DNA from: Streptomyces sp. NBC_01275
GTDB lineage: Bacteria > Actinomycetota > Actinomycetes > Streptomycetales > Streptomycetaceae
Assembly (NCBI RefSeq): GCF_026340655.1
Contig: NZ_JAPEOZ010000001.1
Span: 6,324,001 to 6,388,000, forward strand
Length of the DNA: 64,000 nt
Direction of reading: 5' to 3'
Shown here: piece by piece, positions 49,922 to 57,381 of the stretch
Layout of the letters: every line of letters starts with the position of its first letter
How positions within the stretch are numbered: the first letter of the stretch is position 1
Translations under genes and position numbers: made by a program
Notes under the pieces: generated by a model
What the model was told of the DNA's origin: nothing
Databases searched by the model: none
Seen by the model: the letters and a program-made list of their open reading frames with translations, nothing else

Positions 49922-49968
49922 CCGGGAGGGGTGAGGCGAGGCACGGGCACCCTGAGGCGGGCGAACGC

Positions 49969-50008
49969 CGACGGCCCGGCTCCTCCGCGGGGGAGGACCG
50001 GGCCGTCG
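49969..50008 (-). terminator. Hairpin downstream of the DEAD-box helicase gene
   Basis: A stem of 17-18 pairs, CGACGGCCCGGCTCCTCC (49969-49986) with GGAGGACCGGGCCGTCG (49992-50008), has one bulged base. It lies 53 bases past the helicase stop. Confidence 0.7.
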
Positions 50009-50061
50009 GGCTGTGCTGCTCCGGCCTGTTCCGGCCTGTTCTGGCCGCTCTGGCTGGTCGA

Positions 50062-52908
50062 TCAGCCGTCCGCGGGCTCCGCGGCAGCGGTCGCCTTGCG
50101 CGTCCGCCGCACCCTCGGCTTGGCTTCCGCCTCGGCCGTGTCCGCGGCGGCAGCGGTCGCCGTGGCCGTCGCCGTTGCCGCGGTCTTGCGGGTGCGGCGG
50201 GGCTTGGCTTCCGGTTCCTGCGTGGCCTGGGCCGGGATGTCGGCGGTGGCCGTCTCCGGGGTCTCCGGGGCTGCGGCGGTCTTGCGGGTGGTGCGTCGGC
50301 GGGGCTTGGCCTCGACGGCTTCGGCGGTGTCGACCGCGACCTCGGCCGCGGTCTCCGCCGGAGCCGCTGCCGCCGTCTTGCGGGTGCGACGCGGCTTGAC
50401 CTCCGCGACCTCCGCAACGGCTTCCACCGGAGCGGCGGCCGCCGTCTTGCGCGTACGGCGCGGCTTGGCCGCCACGGCCTCCGCCGTGTCGACCGCCGCC
50501 TCGGCGGCCGGAGCCGTCGCCGCTGCCGCCGTCTTACGGGTGCGGCGGGGCTTGACCTCGGCCTCGACGACTGCCGGAGCCTCGGTGGCCTCGACGGTCG
50601 CGGCGGCCGTCTTACGGGTCCGGCGCGGCTTCACCACCGTGCCCTCGGCCGTGTCGACGGCAGCCTCGGCGGCGGCAGCGGTCGCCGTGGCCGTCGCCGT
50701 TGCCGCGGTCTTGCGGGTGCGGCGGGGCTTGGCTTCCGGTTCCTGCGTGGCCTGGGCCGGGATGTCGGCGGTGGCCGTCTCCGGGGTCTCCGGGGCTGCG
50801 GCGGTCTTGCGGGTGGTGCGTCGGCGGGGCTTGGCCTCGACGGCTTCGGCGGTGTCGACCGCGACCTCGGCCGCGGTCTCCGCCGGAGCCGCTGCCGCCG
50901 TCTTGCGGGTGCGACGCGGCTTGACCTCGGCCTCGACGACCGCCGGGGCCTCCACGGTCTCGACGGCCGCGACCGCGGCTTCGGCCGGAGCCGTCGCCTT
51001 ACGGGTGCGGCGGCGCGGCTTGGTCTCCACGATCTCCACGGCCTCCGCGGCGTCGACGACAGCCTCGGCTGCGGGGACCTCGGCAACCGGCAGCTCCGTC
51101 ACCGTGGCCGGCGCGGTCTCCGCGGTCTTGCGCGTACGACGTCGGCGCGGCTGCGCCGCAGGCTCCGGGGTTTCCAGGGCCTCGACGGCCGGCGCCTCGA
51201 CGGCCGGCGCCTCGAGGGCGGGGCCCTCCGCCGTCGTCACGGCCGCTTCCGCGGCCTCGGGGGCGGCGGAGGCGACGGCCGTCACGACGGCCGCCTCGGA
51301 GGAGGCCGTGGCGCGCGTACGGCGTCGGCGGCGCGGGGTGCGCGTCGCCGCGGCTTCCTCGGTCACCGGCGTCTGCTCGGCCACGGGGGCCTGCTCCGGC
51401 GCCGTGGTGCCGACGACGGGCGTCGACGTGGCGTCGAGGGGGGAGCCGTTGCGCGTACGACGGCGGCGGCGCGGCGTCCGGGCCGGACGCTCGCCCTCGA
51501 CCGGACGCTCGGCGGCACGGGACTCGCCGCGGCCTCCGCGCTCGCCGCGGCCTCCGCGCTCGTCTCGGCCACCGCGCTCACCACGGCCGCCACGCTCGTT
51601 CCGACCGCCGCGTGCGTGACGGCCGCCCGGCTCGCCGAGGTCTTCCAGCTCCTCCGCGGCGAGCCCGGCGCGCGTGCGCTCGGCGCGCGGCAGGACACCC
51701 TTGGTGCCCACGGGGATGCCGAGCTCCTCGAAGAAGTGCGGAGAGGTGGAGTACGTCTCCGGCGGGTCGCTGAAGTCGAGCTCCAGCGCCTTGTTGATGA
51801 GCTGCCAGCGCGGGATGTCGTCCCAGTCGACCAGCGTGATCGCGATGCCCTTGGCGCCCGCGCGGCCGGTACGGCCGATGCGGTGCAGGTACGTCTTCTC
51901 GTCCTCGGGGGACTGGTAGTTGATGACGTGCGTGACGCCCTCGACGTCGATGCCGCGCGCGGCCACGTCCGTGCAGACGAGGACGTCGACCTTGCCGTTG
52001 CGGAAGGCGCGCAGCGCCTGCTCGCGGGCGCCCTGGCCGAGGTCGCCGTGGACCGCGCCGGAGGCGAAGCCGCGCTGCTGGAGCTGGTCGGCCAGGTCGG
52101 CCGCCGTGCGCTTGGTACGGCAGAACACCATGACCAGGCCGCGGCCCTCGGCCTGCAGGATGCGCGAGACCATCTCGGGCTTGTCCATGTTGTGCGCGCG
52201 GTACACGTGCTGCTTGGTGTTCGCGACGGTCCTGCCCGCGTCGTCCGGCGACGTGGCGTTGATGTGCGTGGGCTGCGACATGTAGCGGCGCGCGAGACCG
52301 ATGACCGCGCCCGGCATGGTCGCCGAGAACAGCATGGTCTGGCGCTTCACCGGAAGCATGTTGATGATCTTCTCGACGTCGGGCAGGAAGCCCAGGTCGA
52401 GCATCTCGTCGGCCTCGTCGAGGACGAGCGACCTGATGTGCTTGAGGTCGAGCTTCTTCTGGCCCGCGAGGTCCAGCAGTCGGCCCGGGGTGCCGACGAC
52501 GACGTCGACGCCCTTCTTCAGGGCCTCGACCTGGGGCTCGTAGGCCCGGCCGCCGTAGATGGCGAGGACGCGCACGTTGCGCACCTTGCCCGCGGTCAGC
52601 AGGTCGTTGGTGACCTGGGTGCACAGCTCGCGCGTGGGGACGACGACGAGCGCCTGCGGGGCGTCGGTGAGGGACTCGGGCTTCGCGCGGCCGGCCTCGA
52701 CGTCGGCGGGGACGGTCACGCGCTCGAGGAGCGGGAGGCCGAAGCCGAGCGTCTTGCCGGTGCCCGTCTTGGCCTGGCCGATGACGTCCGTGCCCGTCAG
52801 GGCCACGGGGAGCGTCATCTCCTGGATGGGGAAGGGAGTGATGATGCCGACGGCTTCAAGGGCTTCGGCGGTCTCGGGAAGGATCCCGAGCTCTCGGAAC
52901 GTAGTCAG
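50062..52908 (-). CDS. DEAD/DEAH-box RNA helicase with long Arg/Lys/Ala repeat tail, CTG start
   Basis: ATP-dependent RNA helicase of 948 residues. The core (residues 4 to about 400) has the Q motif (FPIQ), motif I AKTGTGKT at 46-53, PTRELC, TPGR, DEAD in VLDEADEMLD, SAT, and motif VI HRIGRTGRAG. Conserved sequence begins TTFRELGILPETAEAL, directly after a CTG with AGAAGAGG 7 bases upstream, so the start is CTG 52908. The last 500 residues are repeats of (E/V)KPRRTRKTAAA separated by acidic Ala/Glu/Val spacers, after a Gly/Arg-rich part; they should bind RNA nonspecifically. A 260-base identical duplication lies in this tail. Confidence 0.92.
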   Translation of the reverse strand: MTTFRELGILPETAEALEAVGIITPFPIQEMTLPVALTGTDVIGQAKTGTGKTLGFGLPLLERVTVPADVEAGRAKPESLTDAPQALVVVPTRELCTQVTNDLLTAGKVRNVRVLAIYGGRAYEPQVEALKKGVDVVVGTPGRLLDLAGQKKLDLKHIRSLVLDEADEMLDLGFLPDVEKIINMLPVKRQTMLFSATMPGAVIGLARRYMSQPTHINATSPDDAGRTVANTKQHVYRAHNMDKPEMVSRILQAEGRGLVMVFCRTKRTAADLADQLQQRGFASGAVHGDLGQGAREQALRAFRNGKVDVLVCTDVAARGIDVEGVTHVINYQSPEDEKTYLHRIGRTGRAGAKGIAITLVDWDDIPRWQLINKALELDFSDPPETYSTSPHFFEELGIPVGTKGVLPRAERTRAGLAAEELEDLGEPGGRHARGGRNERGGRGERGGRDERGGRGERGGRGESRAAERPVEGERPARTPRRRRRTRNGSPLDATSTPVVGTTAPEQAPVAEQTPVTEEAAATRTPRRRRRTRATASSEAAVVTAVASAAPEAAEAAVTTAEGPALEAPAVEAPAVEALETPEPAAQPRRRRTRKTAETAPATVTELPVAEVPAAEAVVDAAEAVEIVETKPRRRTRKATAPAEAAVAAVETVEAPAVVEAEVKPRRTRKTAAAAPAETAAEVAVDTAEAVEAKPRRRTTRKTAAAPETPETATADIPAQATQEPEAKPRRTRKTAATATATATAAAAEAAVDTAEGTVVKPRRTRKTAAATVEATEAPAVVEAEVKPRRTRKTAAAATAPAAEAAVDTAEAVAAKPRRTRKTAAAAPVEAVAEVAEVKPRRTRKTAAAAPAETAAEVAVDTAEAVEAKPRRRTTRKTAAAPETPETATADIPAQATQEPEAKPRRTRKTAATATATATAAAADTAEAEAKPRVRRTRKATAAAEPADG
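50144..50403 (-). repeat. Long direct repeat inside the helicase tail, copy A
   Basis: These 260 bases recur at 50669-50928, offset 525 bases (175 codons, in frame), with no difference that I found by eye. The encoded segment includes RRRTTRKTAAAPETPETATA. Confidence 0.88.
50669..50928 (-). repeat. Long direct repeat inside the helicase tail, copy B
   Basis: Copy B of the 260-base repeat. Flanks differ at 50668 and 50929, which defines the ends. Confidence 0.88.
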
Positions 52909-53349
52909 GGTGCTGCCTCTTCTGTGTGCGCGGTGCGAGGCGAGCGCGGGGGTCGTGTCAGACCGTGCCGGGGACGTCGGCCGCCTTACGGGCTGGCCGT
53001 AGGGCACGGGACCTCTGCCGACGCTCGAGCGCTCGAACCGCTGAGGGGGTCCCCTCCGGGTTGCCGTACGCACTGTGCCGTTACGCACTGTGCTGTACGG
53101 GCGAGGAGGGCTGTCGGGTCGGAGCCGATCGGGCCACCGACCGGGCATCCTCATACGTGCGGCCCGTCGAATATTCGGCAGGCGCATTACCACCATACCC
53201 CGGAATCACGCACATGCGATGGCCGATTCGGTCACGTTGTGGTTGTCACAGTGGTTCTCGCACCGCCGGACGTGGTCGGTCGGGTCGTCGTGGTCACACT
53301 GATTGACCAGGGACTTCCGTCATGCGGCCAGCGGGCTATTGTGCGCTTC
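52909..53349. promoter_or_regulatory. Divergent region with long predicted 5' leader of the helicase gene
   Basis: About 440 bases between helicase and ferritin-like genes. On the minus strand TATGGT (53197-53192) is a candidate -10, giving a leader of about 280 bases before the CTG; long leaders are common for cold-inducible DEAD-box genes. A duplicated ACGCACTGTGC occurs at about 53067-53095. The right end holds TTCCGT (53315) and TATTGT (53337) for the ferritin-like gene. Confidence 0.4.
53315..53342 (+). promoter_or_regulatory. Predicted leaderless promoter of the ferritin-like gene
   Basis: TTCCGT (53315-53320) and TATTGT (53337-53342) are 16 bases apart; the -10 ends 7 bases before the ATG at 53350. 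Confidence 0.5.
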
Positions 53350-54096
53350 ATGACGACCTCTGACAAGCCTGACAACGCGTCCACCGAGTCCCCCGCCGCC
53401 ACCGGTATCGCCGCCCAGGACTGGGCGCAGGCGTCCGCCGATCCGCAGTACCGGGCCGCGGTCGTGGATCTGCTCGGCGCGCTGGCGTACGGCGAGCTGG
53501 CGGCGTTCGAGCGGCTCGCGGAGGACGCCAAGCTGGCGCCGACGCTGGAGGACAAGGCCGAGCTGGCGAAGATGGCGTCGGCCGAGTTCCACCACTTCGA
53601 GCGGCTGCGCGACCGGCTCGCGGAGATCGGCGAGGACGCGACGCAGGCGATGGAGCCGTTCGTCGCCGCGCTCGACGGCTTCCACCGGCAGACGGCCCCG
53701 TCGGACTGGCTGGAGGGCCTCGTCAAGGCGTACGTCGGCGACTCGATCGCCAGCGACTTCTACCGCGAGGTCGCGGTGCGCCTGGACACCGACAGCCGCG
53801 CGCTGGTGCTGGCCGTGCTCGACGACACAGGGCACGCCGGGTTCGCCGTGGACCGGGTGCGCGCGGCGATCGACGCGGACCCGCGCGTGGGCGGACGGCT
53901 CGCGCTGTGGGCGCGGCGGCTGATGGGCGAGGCGCTGTCGCAGTCCCAGCGCGTGGTCGCGGACCGGGACGCGCTGTCGACGATGCTCGTGGGCGGGGTC
54001 GCGGACGGCTTCGACCTCGCCGAGGTCGGCCGGATGTTCTCCCGGATCACCGAGGCGCACACCAAGCGGATGGCGGCGCTGGGGCTGGCCGCCTAG
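53350..54096 (+). CDS. Ferritin-like-fold domain protein (tRNA-hydroxylase-like)
   Basis: A 248-residue all-helical protein. The helices carry the diiron-type pattern: LGALAYGELAAFERLAEDA (Glu), MASAEFHHFERLRDRLAEIG (Glu and His), then WLEGLVKAYVGDSIASDFYREVA and a fourth helix with HTKRMAALGL. The EFHHFE motif is typical of ferritin-like Streptomyces proteins. It may oxidise a tRNA or bind iron; unproven. Confidence 0.85.
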   Translation: MTTSDKPDNASTESPAATGIAAQDWAQASADPQYRAAVVDLLGALAYGELAAFERLAEDAKLAPTLEDKAELAKMASAEFHHFERLRDRLAEIGEDATQAMEPFVAALDGFHRQTAPSDWLEGLVKAYVGDSIASDFYREVAVRLDTDSRALVLAVLDDTGHAGFAVDRVRAAIDADPRVGGRLALWARRLMGEALSQSQRVVADRDALSTMLVGGVADGFDLAEVGRMFSRITEAHTKRMAALGLAA

Positions 54097-54178
54097 TTCG
54101 TCAGGCCTGAGCCGGGCCGAAGGCCTCAGCGAGCCCGAAGGGCTGAGCCAGGCCGGAGGGCTGCGCCGTCGGGAACCG

Positions 54179-54448
54179 TCACGCCGGCGCTGAGCGGCGG
54201 CGGAAACCGGCGGCAGGGCGCAGCAGCAGGGAGAGCGAGGCGGCGGAGACGACCGCCGCGCCGAGCAGGCTCAGCAGGAGGGTGCCGGGGCCCAGCGCGC
54301 TGTGGGTGACGAAGTCACCGAACAGGGCTCCGGCGACGCCCGTGGCGAACACCAGTGTGCGGACCGGCAGGCGGTGGGACAGGCGGTTGACCGCCGCCCA
54401 CGCGAGCACGACACCGAGCACAGCGGAGCCGAGCGCTTCCAAGATCAT
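54179..54448 (-). CDS. Small integral membrane protein (89 aa)
   Basis: Unknown function. Three hydrophobic segments: ILEALGSAVLGVVLAWAAV, TLVFATGVAGALFGDFVTH and TLLLSLLGAAVVSAASLSLLL, then a basic tail (RRRSAPA). The ATG at 54448 follows GGAAGGG. The frame stays open upstream to 54634 but that part contains short repeats and no conserved sequence. Confidence 0.75.
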   Translation of the reverse strand: MILEALGSAVLGVVLAWAAVNRLSHRLPVRTLVFATGVAGALFGDFVTHSALGPGTLLLSLLGAAVVSAASLSLLLRPAAGFRRRSAPA

Positions 54449-54556
54449 GGGGGTCCCTTCCGGACGGCGGGGCTGTGCACCAAGGTCGTAGCCCGTCATA
54501 CCCGTGACCTGCGGAATGCAATCCTCCTCTGTGGCGGAGTTGTGCTCCATCTGTGG

Positions 54557-54612
54557 AGAGGCGGACGGGGATCTGCGGAGACGGCGGACGGGGATCTGCG
54601 GAGTGGGCAGGC
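54557..54612. repeat. Imperfect GCGGACGGGGATCTGCGGA repeats
   Basis: Two copies of GCGGACGGGGATCTGCGGA and a third degenerate copy lie in the spacer upstream of the small membrane protein gene. Non-coding; possibly slippage products. Confidence 0.6.
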
Positions 54613-54636
54613 GGGAGATCCGCGGAGTAGGCACAA

Positions 54637-54678
54637 CGGAGGGGGCCCGGCAGCCGTTCGGCTGCCGGGCCCCCTCCG
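54637..54678. terminator. Very strong hairpin after the DUF3107 gene
   Basis: A 19-base perfect stem (54637-54655 with 54660-54678) and a GTTC loop lie 10 bases past the stop of the minus-strand DUF3107 gene. No T tract; in this genus such hairpins still act as terminators. Confidence 0.8.
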
Positions 54679-54687
54679 TTCGTCCGC

Positions 54688-54915
54688 TTACAGCGCGCCG
54701 AAGCCCACCTTGCGCGGGGCCGGCTCGCCGAGCTCCACGTAGGCCAGACGGTCGGCCGGGACCAGGACCTTGCGGCCGTGCTGGTCCACGAGGCTGAGCA
54801 GCTGCGACTTCCCGGCCAGGGCGTCGGCCACCACGCGCTCGACCTCCTCGGCACTCTGACCGCTCTCCAGAACGATCTCGCGAGGCGCGTGCTGCACGCC
54901 GATCTTGACCTCCAC
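54688..54915 (-). CDS. DUF3107 family protein (75 aa)
   Basis: Small actinobacterial protein of unknown function, reading VEVKIGVQHAPREIVLESGQ, SAEEVERVVADALAGKSQLL and LVDQHGRKVLVPADRLAYVELGE, a complete DUF3107 sequence. GTG start with GGAGGGACATAGCC upstream. Its usual neighbour is a TetR regulator, as here. Confidence 0.92.
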   Translation of the reverse strand: MEVKIGVQHAPREIVLESGQSAEEVERVVADALAGKSQLLSLVDQHGRKVLVPADRLAYVELGEPAPRKVGFGAL

Positions 54916-55062
54916 GGCTATGTCCCTCCGACGGTCACGAGGTGCGCGGGCGTCCGCGCCGTACGCTGCACACATTAGCCCGGCGAGGCGACGTGCACGG
55001 CGCGGGCGTCCACGCCAGGAGCGAACACCGGGCGGGAACAAACGGCCGAGGCCCCCTGCGGG

Positions 55063-55704
55063 TCAGTGCTGATCGGTGCCGTGCAGCGGGAAACCGGCGA
55101 TGCCGCGCCAGGCCAGCGAGGCCAGCAGCTGCACCGCCTGGTCGCGCGGGACGCTGCGGTCGCTGTGCAGCCAGGAGCGGGCCACGACCTGCGCGAGGCC
55201 GCCCAGACCGGAGGCGAGCAGCATGGACTCCGCGCGCGAGAGGCCGGTGTCCTCCGCGATGACCTCGCAGATCGCCTCGGCGCACTCGTTGGTGACCTTG
55301 TCGACGCGCTCGCGCACCGCGGGCTCGTTGGTCAGATCCGACTCGAAGACCAGCCGGAAGGCGCCGCCGTCGTCCTCGACGTACGCGAAGTACGCGTCCA
55401 TCGTCGCGCGGACGCGCTGCTTGTTGTCGGTCGTCGACGCGAGGGCGCCGCGCACGGCCTGGATGAGCGACTCGCAGTGCTGGTCCAGCAGGGCGAGGTA
55501 GAGGTCGAGCTTGCCGGGGAAGTGCTGGTAGAGCACCGGCTTGCTGACGCCGGCCCGCTCGGCGATGTCGTCCATGGCGGCCGAGTGGTAGCCCTGTGCC
55601 ACGAAGACTTCCTGGGCGGCGCCCAGCAGCTGGTTCCGTCGGGCACGGCGCGGTAGGCGCGTGCCTCGCGGGCGTGCCGCCTCTGTCTGCTCGATGGCTG
55701 TCAC
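55063..55704 (-). CDS. TetR family transcriptional regulator
   Basis: A 213-residue repressor-type protein. The N-terminal helix-turn-helix is RRNQLLGAAQEVFVAQGYHSAAMDDIAERAGVSKPVLYQHFPGKLDLYLALL, complete TetR consensus. The C-terminal ligand domain contains FRLVFESDLTNEPAVRERVDKVTNECA. The GTG at 55704 has GGGAGG 5 bases upstream, better than the ATG at 55728. Ligand unknown; the family near DUF3107 is often called FadR-like lipid regulator (recollection). Confidence 0.9.
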   Translation of the reverse strand: MTAIEQTEAARPRGTRLPRRARRNQLLGAAQEVFVAQGYHSAAMDDIAERAGVSKPVLYQHFPGKLDLYLALLDQHCESLIQAVRGALASTTDNKQRVRATMDAYFAYVEDDGGAFRLVFESDLTNEPAVRERVDKVTNECAEAICEVIAEDTGLSRAESMLLASGLGGLAQVVARSWLHSDRSVPRDQAVQLLASLAWRGIAGFPLHGTDQH

Positions 55705-56005
55705 GCCGCCTCCCAAGGTCGTCCTCATGCGGTGAGCGCCGCGCGGCCATCGTACTTTTCAGTAACCCTCGTGTGCGCGGTGCGAGCGCAGAATTTCACG
55801 GACCGGACGATGACATAAGCCGCACAGAAGGTTTCAAACCGGTGCGGTTCGGGCAGGGGGCAGCCCCGCTCCTGCTCGGCGGCGGTCGTCTCCTGCTCGG
55901 CGGCGGCCGTCCTCGGCGGTGGCGGTAGTCGTCCTCGGCGGTTGCGGTAGTCGTCCTCAGCGGCAGGCGTTTCTCGGTGGTACTCGTTCTCCGTGGTGCT
56001 CGTTC
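55705..56005. other. Repeat-rich spacer between TetR and small acidic protein genes
   Basis: About 300 bases. The right half (55850-56005) is built of repeats such as CTCCTGCTCGGCGGCGG and CGGTAGTCGTCCTC. Part of it is a duplication of the last codons and stop of the following small acidic gene. No supported gene. Confidence 0.6.
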
Positions 56006-56023
56006 TCAGCGGTAGTCGTCCTC
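55922..56023. repeat. Three copies of GCGGTAGTCGTCCTC, one being the 3' end of the acidic-protein gene
   Basis: Copies at 55922-55936, 55944-55958 and 56009-56023. The last encodes EDDYR at the C-terminus of the small acidic protein; the other two are non-coding echoes, the first two spaced 22 bases apart. Confidence 0.7.
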
Positions 56024-56224
56024 GTCGAGCGAGACGACGCGGGCCTGTTCGACGAGGTCGGCCTCGTTCGCCTGGGCGGGGTCCACCCCTTCGAGGGGAT
56101 CGTCGCGGTCGTGCGCGAGGTCCACGAGCTGTTCGGCGGCGTCGTTCTCCGGCGCCTCGACGTCGATCTCCGTGGGTTCGTCGTCCTCGGCGAACGTGTC
56201 GGGGTCGGAGGGGTCAACGGCCAT
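56006..56224 (-). CDS. Small, highly acidic protein (72 aa)
   Basis: Unknown function. A 72-residue protein very rich in Asp and Glu (MAVDPSDPDTFAEDDEPTEI, EQLVDLAHDRDDPLEGVDPA), with no hydrophobic stretch. Ribosome site GGAAGGGAG precedes the ATG. Such proteins are present in most streptomycetes, as I recall. It is divergent from an alpha/beta hydrolase across a region with a 13-base direct repeat. Confidence 0.78.
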   Translation of the reverse strand: MAVDPSDPDTFAEDDEPTEIDVEAPENDAAEQLVDLAHDRDDPLEGVDPAQANEADLVEQARVVSLDEDDYR

Positions 56225-56317
56225 GGTGGGCTCCCTTCCTACGAACGTCCCTGCGAGATGCAGGTGCTACAAGCGGGTGCCCTCACTACGAGCCTAGGAG
56301 ACACTCGTTTCGGACGC

Positions 56318-56352
56318 CCACTTCTTGTGACACACACGACCACTTCTTGTGA
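56318..56352. promoter_or_regulatory. 13-bp direct repeat, two copies 22 bp apart, in a divergent promoter region
   Basis: CCACTTCTTGTGA occurs at 56318-56330 and 56340-56352. The spacing is two helical turns, so two protein subunits would bind the same DNA face. It lies upstream of the hydrolase -10 at 56387. Confidence 0.55.
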
Positions 56353-56386
56353 TGGCGAACACACGAACCCCTGCGTGATCGTCTCG

Positions 56387-56392
56387 TAACAT
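56387..56392 (+). promoter_or_regulatory. -10 element of a predicted leaderless hydrolase transcript
   Basis: TAACAT ends 6 bases before the ATG at 56399; no ribosome site between. Confidence 0.5.
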
Positions 56393-56398
56393 TGCCGC

Positions 56399-57373
56399 AT
56401 GTCTTCGACCGAGCTGCCGTCCGTGCCGGCCACCAGTGTGCTGACGAACGCGCCCGCCGTCAGGGTCGCGGAGGGCGAGCGGATGAGGTCGGTGAGGCTG
56501 CCGGGCGTCACTCTGTCGATCCGGTCCAGGCCGCCCGCGCGCGAGACGCTCGAGCCCGCGCTCTGCGTCCATGGGCTGGGCGGTTCGTCGCAGAACTGGT
56601 CCGCGCTGATGGCGCTGCTCGACGGGGTCGTGGCGAGCGAGGCCGTCGATCTGCCGGGATTCGGCGACTCCCCGCCGCCGGACGACGGCAACTACTCCAT
56701 CACGGCACACGCGCGTGCCGTGATCCGTTACCTCGACGCCGTCGACCGCGGGCCCGTCCATCTCCTCGGCAACTCGCTCGGCGGCGCGGTGTCCACGCGC
56801 GTGGCAGCGGTCCGGCCCGATCTGGTCCGGACGCTGACCCTGGTCTCGCCCGCCCTGCCGGAACTGCGCGTACAGCGCACCGCGCTGCCCACGGGACTGG
56901 TCGGTCTGCCCGGCGTGGCCGCGCTCTTCAGCCGGCTCACCCGCGAGTGGACGGCCGAACAGCGCGTCCGCGGCGTCACGGCCCTCTGCTACGGCGATCC
57001 CGCGCGGGTCAGCCCGGAGGCGTTCCAGCACGCGGTGGAGGAACTGGAACGGCGGCTGCAACTGCCGTACTTCTGGGACGCGTTGACGCGGTCCACGCGC
57101 GGACTGCTCAGCGCGTACACACTGGGCGGCCAGCACGGGCTCTGGCGTCAGGCCGAGCGGGTCCTCGCCCCGACGCTCCTCGTCTACGGCGGCCGCGACC
57201 AGCTCGTCGGCTTCCGTATGGCCCAGCGGGCCGCCCGCGCCTTCCGCGACTCCCGCCTGCTCACGCTGCCGAACGCCGGACACGTGGCGATGATGGAGTA
57301 CCCCGAGGCGGTGGCCACGGCGTTCCGGGACCTGCTCGCGGAGACGGACAGCGGCGCGGGCGCGGGGAGCTGA
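56399..57373 (+). CDS. Alpha/beta hydrolase
   Basis: A 324-residue hydrolase. Oxyanion region ALCVHGLGGSSQNWSALM, phrase VDLPGFGDSPPP, nucleophile LLGNSLGGAVSTRVA with Ser near residue 127, acid in VYGGRDQLVGF, and His in NAGHVAMMEYPEAV. The first 45 residues are unlike the family and probably disordered. It ends 8 bases before the DUF3152 gene, so both are likely one operon. Confidence 0.9.
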   Translation: MSSTELPSVPATSVLTNAPAVRVAEGERMRSVRLPGVTLSIRSRPPARETLEPALCVHGLGGSSQNWSALMALLDGVVASEAVDLPGFGDSPPPDDGNYSITAHARAVIRYLDAVDRGPVHLLGNSLGGAVSTRVAAVRPDLVRTLTLVSPALPELRVQRTALPTGLVGLPGVAALFSRLTREWTAEQRVRGVTALCYGDPARVSPEAFQHAVEELERRLQLPYFWDALTRSTRGLLSAYTLGGQHGLWRQAERVLAPTLLVYGGRDQLVGFRMAQRAARAFRDSRLLTLPNAGHVAMMEYPEAVATAFRDLLAETDSGAGAGS

Positions 57374-57381
57374 GGCGCGCC

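Noticed and set aside
50062..53196. Helicase starting at an upstream ATG/GTG (1044 aa)
   Set aside because: The extra N-terminal 96 residues are Arg/Pro-rich, unconserved in my memory of the family, and overlap the predicted promoter.
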